From Lepisosteus oculatus (lineage: Eukaryota; Chordata; Actinopteri; Semionotiformes; Lepisosteidae), in the NCBI RefSeq assembly GCF_040954835.1, contig NC_090698.1:67711284-67775283 (forward strand): a DNA stretch of 64,000 bases, given 5' to 3'. Under the pieces are notes generated by a model. The model was not told the origin of the DNA and ran no database searches. It saw only the letters and a list, made by a program, of their open reading frames with translations. Below are positions 12,326 to 24,730 of the stretch, one piece after another. The position numbers and the translations under genes are program-made. Within the stretch, counting starts at the first letter, position 1; each line of letters begins with the position of its first letter.

Positions 12326-12518
12326 GAACAAGTAAAGGTTTATACCATGCTGAAAAGAAAAGAGACGCAACATTTTGGCTGTGGAGCCTTCTTCAGGTGG
12401 TCTTCAGGTTAACCTGAAGGAGGCTCTGCAGCAGAAACTTTTTGTATCTTTTCAGCGTGGAATAAACCTTTACTTATTCCTTTGCATCCTATGCATGCAG
12501 ACACAGCTAACTACACTA
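12326..12518. mobile_element. Fold-back element with two inverted arms, copy 1
   Basis: The left arm starts GAACAAGTAAAGGTTTATACC and runs to GGAGCCTTCTTCAGG. The right arm is its diverged inverse, from CCTGAAGGAGGCTCTGCAGC through TTTTCAGCGTGGAATAAACC to TTTACTTATTCC, then a terminal GCAGACACAGCTAACTACAC. Related sequences lie at 18539-18883, 37553-37682 and 59902-60073. No direct repeat is evident at this copy. The CTGAAGAAGGC...GCCGAAACGTT motif of the family recalls motifs at the ends of Penelope-like retroelements, but that assignment is tentative. Confidence 0.65.
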
Positions 12519-13879
12519 GTACTTGACCTTCTTAAGAAAAATATATACAATGTGGTTAACAAAGTCTAGAACCCAAATATCTAAAATATTTAGCTTGATC
12601 AGGTGAAAATGTCCAAACCTCATCTTATAAGAAAATGCAACACCATTTAAGGCACAGAGCAAACAGTTTTGTCATTAATTATGGACACAAATTCTGTATC
12701 TGAAAATGTGGTATACCATATTCAGGATTGTTTTCTCAAATTCATGAAGGTGGAGAATTCTGAGTTAAAGGTTATACAATTTGTACAGGCTGGCAAACAT
12801 TGTGGAAGTGTACCACAGTCTTGTGATGAAGCCTTGACTAGTGAAAAACTACCGAAAAACCTATAAATTATGCCAGACTACAGTATGTGATCTGAGGACT
12901 ATACAGTTGTTCATTACCTCTGATTTGCACTCTCACCCAGCTTGGTGTGAGAATTGTCTGGTTCTGACTAAATTCTTCATCATATACAGTACGTCTTCAA
13001 TGGAGACATTCTCAGCAAACACCATTTTCCATTAGACAAAGGTCTAATGGTTTTGCTAACTGCCAAAGGTTAATTAAATATTCAAAGATCTGAAAAGTTT
13101 CTAAATAGTTTCTGTATTGAAAGCAGTTGAAAACATCCCAATTAAAGTAGGAGTAATTAGGGCTTTTTAAGAACCTCTCAATGTGGGCATTATTAAAACA
13201 ATAGGAAACATGGGAAAATGTGCAGTGAATTGTCCTTTTGTTATACTATATTGCTAACAGAGGTGTTTGAACAGCCAGCTGTGCTGATCAACAAGAATGC
13301 ATTATCTAGCTTTTAGGATCTAAGCAGTCAGCTCCCAGGAGTGCAGCTAATTAAGTTACAGCAGATTTCACAAGGATCTTTATTTGCAATAAAAAAAACT
13401 ATTTAGAACAAGGACTTTTCCAGAGCCATTGGCTTTTTAGACTTTATGGAGAAGGCCAACTAATAAATCCAGGTTCTCTTCTTTAAATCCTATTTTAGTT
13501 AAATTTATTGATATGAATGGCTTTGTAGATTAAATGTTAATGATTACTGTAGAACTTTTATGAATGAATTTAAAAAGCAAGCCCATTTTAATGAGGTACT
13601 GTAAGATGCAAACTGAATTTTAATTCCTATATTTTCACACCCTCCTATATTCTCACATTTTTAACATCCTATTAAAAAAATAATTGTAGGATAATAAACT
13701 TACTGCCACCTACAGTGGGGTCTCCATAATAATACTGCTGTTAGAGATCCAGTTTCATCTCTGTATCAGTGCTGATAACCCTTGTGATTCACAGTAGAAG
13801 CATAGATGTACATTATCACTTAAAGGAAAGCTGCCAAATCTCCAGCCCAGCTCTATTGCCTGACATTATCGTGGACCTT
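12519..13879. other. Presumed RUSC2 intron 1, part 5
   Basis: AT-rich non-coding DNA with no gene, RNA or clear repeat that I can support. Confidence 0.4.
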
Positions 13880-14075
13880 AATAACATAAGAATGTTAAAA
13901 CATGAGGAGGCTATTTGGCCTGTATTGCCTTTTTGGTAGTTTGCAGCTAATCGAAGGATCTCATCCAACTCTTTCTGGAAAAAAGCCAGGGTTTTGATGT
14001 CAACTACATGGCGCGTAGCTTTTTCAATACTCCCACAGGCCTTTGTGTAGACTAGAATTGCCTCCTTTTTGTTGT
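13880..14075 (+). repeat. Diverged interspersed repeat (GGAGGCTATTTGGCC type)
   Basis: Starts near ACATAAGAATGTTAAAACAT and GAGGAGGCTATTTGGCC, then CATCCAACTCTTTCTGGAAA, then a GTTTTGATGTCAACTACATG segment. This order matches an interspersed repeat widespread in ray-finned fish genomes, whose first part reads CATAAGAA...GAGGAGGCCATTCGGCCC. The copy is old and cut short at its right side. Family name not assigned. Confidence 0.55.
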
Positions 14076-17000
14076 GAACGTCTTACTTACTGCCATTACC
14101 TGGAAGCTTCCTTCTGCTTCTGTTTCTTGCTGTTCCTGCTTTCATTTTTTGTGCTCTTTGGTATCTCGGTTGGTCAGAAGGTTGTGTGATAGGCAGCCAC
14201 ACATATCTCCGGTGGTAGCTGTGACTGAGGAGATGTACTGTACAGTACAGTTAAATCCAGTCATCCCAACCTCTTTGTTCTCAGGACAGCAGTCTGATGA
14301 CGGAGCTCAATGCTGATGCTTATACAGTTCTATATATATATAAAAGCCATTTTTTAGAAGCATCTAGACTTTTCTGCTGGTTTTATGTAATTGTGAAAAC
14401 TGTACTATAGTTACTCATACAGAATCAATAAATTGTCATCTCATTAGTTTCCATGAGTGTGATAAATCAACCAGAGCTGTTTTGGCACCAAACCCAGGGG
14501 CATCAGGAAGCTGCTTGGCAAGCCTTTGACAGTTGACATCAGAGGCTGTAGCCCAGTCAGATGAACAGTCCCTGCTGCAGCTCTCTGTCCTGAGGTACAG
14601 GCACCTACCAGCAGCTTCTCAGTACATACTGTAGAGTGACTCTGCACAACCTGTCATTTATAAAAGAGATTTGTTTTCACCTTTTTTTCTTTTGTTTCCT
14701 AGCTTTGGGTAATTTATCTAGTTATTTCTAATAGTTTCTAATACAGCTGTATAAAAAATGAACTCATGAATTAAGAACTGTGAAATTAAAGCTTAATGAG
14801 TGAGGCGTATTATACTCTTGCAATGATGGTCTCTGTCAGGATGATATTGTAGGGGGTCCTTCTGGAGCACTGACTCACTACAGCACTTCAGTATCAAGTC
14901 CATCAAGTCCTTCAGTATCAAGTCCATCAAGTCCTGTGGCATGCCTTTGTCTAGTTAATCTCCTTCTCACTCTTATCTGAAAAATACAGTACTTTTGAAA
15001 TTGTGTACTAAGATACAGGTAGATCTGAATTAATATCTGGGTATTCCTAAAGATATATTCAAGACATGGACAGTAGAGGACTCTTCTTAATGATCTCTAG
15101 TTTAAGCATAGGGGACCATGCTGACAGATTAATAAATTTGCCACATCACACTGTAATATTTAATTAAACCCCCCCACCCTCTTTTTAATGTTCAAATCAC
15201 GAGATGCAGATCTTTCAGGATTCTGCTGTTTTGCCCATGTAGCACAGAACCCCTCCATTAAATACAGAAAGTGCTACGAGGAGCTGTCAGAGAATAGTGT
15301 TAGTGTGTCCCAGGACCAATTGTGAATCGGGGACCTTTAAGGTTTATCACAAAGAATGAATCAGTTCCTGAGTTTAACCTTGATAATTACCTTCAGAGAT
15401 GAAAGCACTTTTCAGTTAATTGTGAATCGATTTAATACCTGAAATTTGATTGTACCACTGAAACTGTTCTGTGATGAGAGAAATGTTGTATTCATATAAT
15501 TCATCTCTGATATTTGTATTGCATAACTTTGTTTTCCTATTTTTATTTTCGTAAGTACTGAGGTAGGCCCCCCATGTGGATACATGGCAAATATTCTCAC
15601 TGAAAGACATCAGCATCTTGAACAATGTTAAAATTCACAGCTTAACTGCAGTGCCCCTGCGTATATTATCTCTCTTCAACATCCATTGGGTGGTCTAACT
15701 AAAGCATATATACAGTACGCTAGATCACACTAAGGAGTGTTGTTCCCTTACATTGATATAGATGATTTCACCCAGTATCTGACTGCAGTTAAGTAACTTC
15801 TATGAAGTTGCAGAACAGATTCAAAGAACAGGTCCCAGAGCTTGAGAAAGCCTTAAGCTTCAAGTTAAGGTGTTGTCTCACTACAGTGCTGTCCGTGCCA
15901 CAGCCAAGTCCTCTTTGGAGCTTGTTTGGAATGAATGATTTTAAAATCTACATTTTCTGCTTTGCTCTAAAATGGTGAGCCAAGAAAGAATGAACAAGGA
16001 TAATACAAGGACAGGACATTGACCCTGGTGTACGTTTGTTGACAGAACTTCTCCCCATGATCAACTGTATTTATTAACACAATGTGTTTGTCAGGTTCAT
16101 GCGGAAAGTCATGGCCTTTACTCTCCCATTGCCTAGATAGCACCTTGGACAGCTCCTTGAAGAATCCTGAATGAGGTTCACCAGTACATTACATTCCTTT
16201 CTGTATCATCTCTTCTCATACTCTGTCTGTTTGGCCAAAGTATTACCCATCCTGAACAAGCATCATGGCACCATGTGACAGTTCTTATTTTAGACACATG
16301 GCACTTTGTGAAATCTAGCAGAGAAATAATGACAGCTAAAAGGGTAATTATAGTGTCCTACAGCAAACCTGGATCTGGAAGCTCTCAGCAGCTGGATTTC
16401 GACTGCACTGTGAGCAGTTACAAAGCAGAGCTCAGCGTTTCTCATATTTTTCTCCTATTAAAGCCGTTCAGCAGGATTCCAGGATTATCAAAGTGGGAGT
16501 AGTAAGCTGAAGGTTTTTGCAAAGGCTGCCTTTTCTCATCAGTGTTGATATCTTCAGATTCAGATATGAACCTCACATTTTTCTTTCCTCAGTCCTGGCA
16601 TCTGAAACCCTTATGTCTGAAGAAACTCAGTTCACTGCACCTTTTTGTGAGCTCTGATCAATGTTGGATTAGTAGCATCAGAATTACAGTCTCACATTTG
16701 GTGCTTTGTGTAACAGTAAAACATTCCTTTTGTCGGTATGTCTTAGAATTATTCTAAATTATTGTGTTTACTGTTTTTTCCGAGCTTAAACCTTCGTCTC
16801 TCCTGGAAATTCAGAAAGCACAAAGTTGTTACAATGTCCTGTCCTGGGTTTTATGAGCTCTGAATATGGCAAATGTCTTCAACTAGTGTTTCTGGTTTGC
16901 CAATATCATAACAGACACCAGCAGCTGCAGTAATGCACAATAAATCATACAAATATAGAATGCCTAACTGAGATTTCTACAGACCTCTCAAGGGATATTT

Positions 17001-18538
17001 CTCTGTATTTTGTCCGTGACACTAACTTCTCTTATGGGTTTTCAAAAATGTGCCTGGCAGAATTGCATTCATGTTATAATTCCTTTTTCCCAGTCATCAG
17101 GTAGTGGGTACTAGATTGCTAAGGAATCATTGCTCAAGATGGCAGGCAAAATGCCGCAGACAGACATTTTTAAAACAGAACTTCACATCCACTTTTTCTA
17201 AGTCTCTCTCACAATTGTGCTTCATGCCAAGAGCATTCTGTTGCTATCCTGAAGTGATCATACTCTTACACACGTTTATTTAAAATGCGCAGCTTTCAAA
17301 TGCCAAATTACTAGCTGGTCAAGGTTGTGCATTCTCTTGTTTTGTGTAAGAGGTGATTCCAAGCTTGGCATGTGCACAGCTCAGGCCAGTAATCTATTCG
17401 CATTCTTGCGCCCTGCAATGTTGCTGCTCAGCACTGCGTCACACGTTTTTCAGTGTATTTGTTGCTGTGTTTGCCAATAAGCCAGTACCGCCCCCTTCTC
17501 TCAGTGCAGCCTGCCAGTGAATGTATTCAATAGCTCTGTGGAAACTGTCTCCAGGACCGGCTCTGAAAAGAGACCATTGTGACCCATCCCTTTCCTGTCA
17601 CACAGGTTTCCTCCAGTTTTCCTCTTTCCCAGAACTGGGGAACGGAAGGGAAGAGCTTCATGTCTGTCTGAGGGAGAGACAGGGCCAGCCCTGTCTGTTC
17701 CAGGAACATTTTTACAGAGTGAGCTATACACAGCTAGCGTGTAATGTACTTTCACACCCTTCGTCTGAGGGCTTTGAATGGGCCTGCTAGCCAGACAGAA
17801 AGCCCAGTAAAGCAAGGTGAAAGCATAACAAATAAAATGTGTTTGGTTATGTGAGAAAGGGCAGGGGAAATTGCAATAAATTTACTGCTCAAAGTAATGG
17901 GATGTCTGCTGAAAAACATCAGCACTGCTCGTCTCTGCTCTGAGACGACTCTTTAAGAGCATCAGTAACAAGAGTCATGAGTGTCGCACAAAGTGTAGAA
18001 AAATAGCTTGAGGCAGGGTCTGTTGGGGCATAAATTCCCAAGCAAATTTGACTAGCAGCTGCTGAGTTTCAGTGTCAGGACTGTGGTTAGTCTGTTAGGA
18101 GAGAGAGCTGGACAATCCCACACACCTCAGGCTGTGTGCTATGAGCAAACTCTTGGTGTTTAAGTGACTAAAAGTGGACATGAAGAGCACACCTGTGCGG
18201 TCCAAGTTTATTCTGAAGTGGAGAGTCTGTGCTTCATGATACAGAACAGGACAGGACAGGGACACTCATTGTTTATCCAATGGAGAGATAAAGCAAAATA
18301 GTTTTCAGCCAAAAAACAGTACATTTTAAGAAATTGTACTGTATTAAAACAGAGGAAAATAATGGATTTACTTTTTTTATTTGTATTCATTTGTGACCTA
18401 TAAAGCTTTTTTCTTTGTTATTTTTCATATTCATAAATACACAATGGCCATTGCTGCTTGGATAACTGCTGAAATAAGTTTGCCCATATTATTGCATCTT
18501 TTGTGGGACTGGATGTGGAAATCAGACATGGCAAATGG
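14076..18538. other. Presumed RUSC2 intron 1, part 6
   Basis: Non-coding DNA. Minor structure: an exact 24-bp tandem doublet near 14886-14935 (TTCAGTATCAAGTCCATCAA plus four bases, twice) and a TATATATATATA run at 14331-14342. A less AT-rich patch at 17330-17820 has CCAATAAGCC near 17472 and several short frames on both strands. It could be a regulatory block or an old repeat; I cannot decide. Confidence 0.4.
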
Positions 18539-18883
18539 ACAAGTAATACTGTAGGTTTATTCCATGCTGAAAAGAGAAGAGAGAAAACACAACGTTTTGG
18601 CCGTGGAGCCTTCTTCAGGTGTGAGAGAGACAAGATAGTAATCAAAGGTAATGTAGCAGGAGAACCAAATCCGAGAGAGAGGAGGAGCGAGAGGCGGGAG
18701 CAGGGGACAGAAAGAGAGGCCAGTCAAGAGGTGTGAAGTCAGCATAGGTGTAGAGAGGTGTGAAATGAAACCTCCAATGAATGGAGAGAATTTAGAAGAA
18801 ACGTAGTCTGTCGTTAAGAGACGGGGGAAGGTGTGATCCTAGCTGCAGGATCTAGCTACCATAGTTCAGCTACCCACCTGAAC
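18539..18883. mobile_element. Fold-back family element, copy 2, flanked by 11-bp direct repeats
   Basis: The direct repeat ATGGCAAATGG sits at 18528-18538 and again at 18884-18894, so the 345 bp between is taken as one insertion. The left arm begins ACAAGTAATACTGTAGG and runs through TTTATTCCATGCTGAAAAG to GGAGCCTTCTTCAGGTGTGA. The middle is a purine-rich unique part. The right end, AGCTACCCACCTGAACT, matches the ends of the copies at 60073 and, less well, 37682. A target duplication of 10-14 bp suggests insertion through a retroelement-type mechanism. No protein is encoded. Confidence 0.75.
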
Positions 18884-18894
18884 TATGGCAAATG

Positions 18895-21800
18895 GCATGG
18901 CCTCGGCTGTCCCACAGTGACTGTTTCTGTTCCCTTGCTGCTTGGACTCAGAGCCCCAGCCCATAAAGTGATCGCGTCAGCACGAGTTATATTCAAAGGA
19001 AGAGGCCCTTTTAGAGTTATTGGACCTTTTCCAGTTTTCTCTGTTCACTGTGGGGGCTTTAATACAGCTGCGGGCGGGAGCACTACATGCGTAGAAGCAT
19101 CTCAACTGGACGATGAAGAAAAAGCAGAATTTCGGGACAGAATTTCCCTTACATGTTGTCCTACTTTAAATAGAGAATGAGACCCATATGCAGCCGCATG
19201 ACTCAACTAGATGGAATTCAGCAGTCATTTCAGAGGAAGGTCTTGGTGATGTACGTCTTGATGTGGGGAGATAGAAGTGCCATCTGATTTCATTTTTTTA
19301 TTCTTGATTTTTACAGTTACATTACAAAGTGCAGCAGGATTTGTATTCCATTTAAAAGCTGTGACCAACTACCTCCTATCTCCTTCTGTGATTTAGTATG
19401 TATCCAAACAGCTCTTTATGCAGTATAGGGAAGTGGCACATCACCCTGTGAAGGTGAAAGAGAATTTATGTGCATGCAGTATGCTAAATACATCCTAGCC
19501 AACTTACAGTTACCGACTTGTATGTTCTAATATCCACATGGGTTTGCTCATTTCTTTAAGTTTACCTGCCTTTCTAACAAGTTCACTTCAGCTTTTCGAA
19601 TGTGAAAATTGTTAAGGCCTTGTCTATAGATTACCATAGAATATTCATTTGCATTTAAATTACGTTTATCTGTCAATCCTCAAATACGTTCAATGTCTGA
19701 CACTTACTTAACAATAAACCTGTATTGCAGCAATTAGAAGGTGTTTACTGTAAGTCTTGTTGTTCAGAATTAGTGTCAGACATAAAACATAGACATTTAT
19801 TGCTTTGCATTGGATGTAGTTTTTTCTGCAATCTTTGAAAGCACCTTCAATTCTTTAATAACCTAAACATTCTGAAAATATTTTAAAAGACAGTAAAACG
19901 GAGAAACAAACACATAAATAACAGGAGCCCTGCAGATTAATGCTCTTGTTTGCTGGATTATTAATAGACTTCAGAATGAATGCACAGAATGCTTGCACAC
20001 CATTGTCTTGGTGATGTATTGGTTCTGTTGTACCTTCTGTTGAACAAATAACAAATATTTTTTTTTCTTAACTCTTATATGGAAATTCATAGTTTTATGT
20101 GCTTTTATTTCTACAGTGGATCATTAAATAACATCATATAAACTCTGTGTGTATTGTAAGTTGGATATGAGCTTCTGTTTGTACAAACATATATGAATAT
20201 TATATTTATACTACAGTACTGTAGGTGTACACTGTTCGTGGAGCCCCTGAACATGTGATACATACATTTCTGTTGGTACAGTATTTTAACTGTTGCTTTC
20301 ATTCTTAAATATTGGATTTGTCCAAGTGTTGATTTAAGGAAACGCTAAGAAATTATGCATGTTGTTTTTGCTTTTTTTTTTTTAATTTCTGGATGTTTGG
20401 AATTGTGGTAAATATTGTCTTCTCCTGGTTTTGTGGATTATTGTGCCACCACTCACTGGGGGTGGAGGATGGCAAGACAGCAGGACTGGCAACTGGGTCT
20501 TAAAATAGCCTTTAATAATCAATTAAGTTGACCAATTATACATCTAAATTGTGCAATACACATTTATCAGATCACATATTTAATAAAAAAAAACTTACAG
20601 ATTCATTTACAATTTTGCATCCTCTGCCATACACAACACATTTCCCTCCCGAAAAAGATGGACAACTGATGAACCAGTTTATAATGCGTAAATTCAAAAT
20701 GGACCTATGGAGATTAATATACTTTTATAATATAATAGTTTTATAAAGACTATTATAAAGTCTCTGGTGAGAATCCTTTTCTATTCATTCTCTCTGCTCT
20801 TTAACGTAACCAATATGCAATTCTGCATTTCTTTTTGTTCTTGCAGTACTTGACCCCGAAGATAAACATATTATCATCATCAATGAAAAAACTGAACTGG
20901 CAAACAGGAATCCTCCCAGTACTCTTCTGCATTTACATTTGGGGCTGAAGCCGGAAACCCCAAACTGTAGTTTACTGGTGTAATGAAAACCACTGCTTAC
21001 CACAGAACCAAGAGAGCCTCTGGGTGCGATGTCTAGGGTCTGCCTCTCCACCTTGCAGCAGATGTTTCTGGGCTTCTTCCCAGATTGTACCCAGATGCGC
21101 TTCACTGCGTTTTAACATGGAGACTCGCCCAGTTTGCTCTCCGACTGCTGGCGATAAATCTCCCTTCAAAACAGACACAGAGATAGAAGTTTGCTTTGTT
21201 GTAGCACAAATGCCAGCGCCTGCACTTCGAGACAAATGAGCCCCATTGAAACTGCTGTTTTCTACACCAATGCACACAAAATGCTTTTTAAAAACCAAAT
21301 GTGTCTTTTGGGGCTTACAAAACTGAACTATTGTTGGTGTTATGTGTAGCCTTTCTAAAGAACCATTTTACATTACAGAGGTGAGAGACAGATGATCTTC
21401 TGTGCTTATCAGCTTGCTTTTTATTTTTCTGTATGCCTTCTTTATGTTTGTGTACAGTATATGCTCTGTTCAGACACTGTATTTGTATGCATGTTTTCTG
21501 CCTTAGAAAGAAGTTAACTAGAAAGGCACATCCACGACTAATATTGCATTCCTTTTTAAATAGATTTCTTTAATATTATTTCAGTGATTTCCAAAACTAT
21601 TATTGGGTCATGAATCTAAATGACTGAAATTTAATTAAAATAAAAAATGTTCCTTGCCTCGGCATGTATGAGCTGTGGGGAAACAGTTTAAATAAAGAGA
21701 ACTATTCAAAATGAAAAGTTAAATAGATCGTGGAACTGCCCTGCTGTGAGGGTCAGTGTTTTTGTACAGTGTTACAGATACATGTTGTGTATCCCAGACT

Positions 21801-24319
21801 CAAGACCAAGGAGTCTTTAAGCGGTAGTCCCCTATTTGACCCAGCCTGCCTCAGTACAGTACGTCAGCAGTGTTATCAGATCTTATCAACCCTGCTGTAA
21901 TAACAGCAAGACAAAGCAGAATTGTGACCTGATTTGAAGAGTCTGGCCTATATCTCTTTAAATGTCTGGCAGTAAATGTGGAGTAGTCCTGCTTAATGAT
22001 TCTCTGCTGTCCTTTTCCTTATCTTAATAATTGTGCTGTCTCTCGCCCAGCAGCACAGAACTACAGTGTGTAATACCTCATTACATAGAGTGCTATGAAT
22101 AGCCGTCAGACTGTCAGCACTGCTTTGTTGACAGTCTTACATAACTGTCTCTCACATCCTTGTGCTAGGCACTTGGAAATAGACACAGTCACAAAATGGC
22201 TGAAGACTACAAGCCTACAGCTCAGGGCGGAGGTGCAAATTTCTGCTGTCTCCTTCTGCCCAAATTTATTTTTTGTGTTGTGAAAAGTGGGGACCTTTCT
22301 TTATGACAAGTACATCATATAAGAGCAAAGCACATAGGAGCTACACTGTCCTTTGTTTGAAGTACACATCTTTCAGACCAGTGCCAACTGTAGACTGTAC
22401 CAGGAAATGCAAACACTGCTGATACATTCCTAGAGCTGCGGTGGCACAGGTGGCACCCAGCTTCGCTATATTCCTAGCGATGGTGACAGCAGGATCTATT
22501 ATTAGTAAAGTATGCGGAATGTAATAATTTAAAAATTTACTTTCATGAAATTTAAATATTTGCCCTTCCAATTTAAGTTGATAGAGGGAAAACTAGATAT
22601 TATTTGATCCACTTGAGGTTATCCTCAGGGGGAAAAAAAGATTGGATGCAGACAATTCTACAGTCAGAGAAGAAGTGCCAGATAAGAACCTAAGTGTCTG
22701 TCGTACGAACACCATCGCTTTTGCACGGTTTGTTTGTTTTTTGCCCCACCGTAGTGAAAAGGACGGGATTTGTGAAGCCTGGGGGCGTGCTGAGGCTGGC
22801 AGGAGAGGATGAGGGGATGCACAGCAGGGGTACCCAGCCCTTAGGATTTAAGCAGAAAGACCACTCCTGCAAATCCTCCAAAGGCCACATGTGCACAGCT
22901 GCTTCAGAATGCTCTGTGGTTTACATGCAGGGCAACTGGGGATCAAATTCGCTTGGATATTGGAAGCAGGAAATGACTGGATGCAGGACATGCTTGAAAA
23001 GTACTTTGCCGTGCATTTGCCAAGCCAATGAAGTCTGATACAATATTAAATACAATATGGTATAATACAATAATATATTAAATGTACATATTATATACAA
23101 GTATAATGGTGAAAATCACATTTCAATAGTACTTCTAGTTTGAATAAGAATAAGAAGAATAATATGAAGAAGCAGAATTGCATTAGTTTTCCATTATATT
23201 TCTTTCAAAAGGGAGAGGCAGCCCCCAGCCCCCTGGTCTTTCTTCTTCCTGCCTTTGCTTGCTCATTTGAAGTTGTGTTTTGAATTATGGAAACTGCAGG
23301 TTCGAGAGGTTAGTGATAGTTGTTGTTTATGAGTACTACACATAGCCATTACCAGGTAGGACAAGTCACAGTTTAGCCCACTCTCCGCTCTCCTTTTTTG
23401 TAACATTTACATCTTTTGATGTAATCACAAAACGGAAAAGCATAGGAAATACAGAATATTCTGTAGGTGAAGCCTCCTGCGGTGCATTGTGTATTTAATG
23501 GATGTCTCCAAACTGTTATTCGAGAGCTGTATCATATTAAATGAATAGTAGAGCGAGGAATCAAGGGTACTTCACAAAACATTCCCAGTTTTCAGCAGCT
23601 GGCAGCAACGTAGAAGAGAACATCTAGTCTTTTCCTTGTTGACTTACAGTATGTGCAGTGAGTCTGAGTGGGATTAGTTGTGTTTGTTTTTGCCTAGGAA
23701 ACCAGACAAAATGGAAAATGGTCCCCAACACAGAGTACAAGTGCTGCTTTTCATTAAGTGACTCTTTAAGCGCTTTTTTAACTGTGGTTGTTGAATTAAG
23801 CTCTGCTGTACCATTTTATTTTCCACAACTTTTATTAAATATAGCCAGCATTTTATACTGTTAAATGTAGCCAGTGTACTATACACTAAGGTAGCCACGC
23901 TACTACTATGTAGTATATGACTGGATATGAAGGGTTTAAATCTCTATCTCTTTTAAAAAAAGCGGGACTTTCGTTCCAAGCATTTTGAATGAAAAGAGAA
24001 CCTGCAGTTTTTGTTTATCTGAAGTGTTTAAAATCTTAAAGAAGCTGAAACTTTACCTTCAACTTGAACTTCTAAGTGGTTACTACATTTAAAAGTGGTG
24101 AAAATGCTTATCTATGTTTCTCTGTGTCACTGTGTGTACTTACAGTTATAAAAAAAAACTGTTCTGTAGTTTATCCCATGTCTTCTGTGGTGCAGTACTT
24201 TGTGCTCTTTTACTGTTGTGATTATCAGGCTCGCTGATTTTGGGGCTTATTCTGCTACGAGCTGTGTCTTCACATGGAGATAAGATGTGACAGTTAAAAG
24301 TCTTGTAGACTAATCTCAT
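18895..24319. other. Presumed RUSC2 intron 1, part 7
   Basis: Mostly AT-rich non-coding DNA. Small frames such as 18833-19180 and 22694-23038 show no domain or homology that I recognise. A T-rich run is at 20370-20385, and an AT-only patch (TATAATACAATAATATATTA) lies near 23055-23080. Confidence 0.4.
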
Positions 24320-24730
24320 CAGGTCAAATCCTAAGCAGCGCTTGTCGTGGGCTGTGCAGGAGACCTGTAAGAAAAACCAGGTTGCTGCTGTAAGAGGTGT
24401 TGTTTACACTTGTGTGTCTGGACCAGAATTCCCTACTATGGCAACTGGAGATACTGTGCTGTTGGAGGTGCTGTTATTTGAGGTCCTGACTGCTTCAGCA
24501 TTAAAGCTCCCATACCACTGTTTGCAAGAGTAGGGCGTTCCCTTTTTTCACCGGGTTAAATTCAATTTTGGACTTTACAGTTTTGAATTTCCCCCATAAG
24601 TAAAGAAGAAACATTTTTACTCCTCTGCCAGTTTAACACACACAGGTGTGAGCTGCATTTCAGTATTGGAAGCACTTTGGCATTTTTTGTATTGAAAAGC
24701 GCTACAAATACAAGGTATTAAGAACATGGT
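24320..24730 (+). repeat. Old, diverged 5S-rRNA-derived SINE copy
   Basis: Shares with the three younger copies, in the same order: AGACCTGTAAGAAAAACCAGG, GTTGCTGCTGTAAGAGGTGTT, GGCAACTGGAGATACTGTGC, TTTGAGGTCCTGACTGCTTC, AAGAGTAGGGCGTTCCC, and a tail AAAAGCGCTACAAATACAAG. The 5S box C is nearly erased. Substitution load is clearly higher than in the copies at 365, 5745 and 60635, so the family was active over a long time. Confidence 0.6.

Noticed and set aside
18833..19180. 115-codon open frame on the + strand
   Set aside because: It starts inside a mobile element (18539-18883) and crosses its end, so it is a chance frame.
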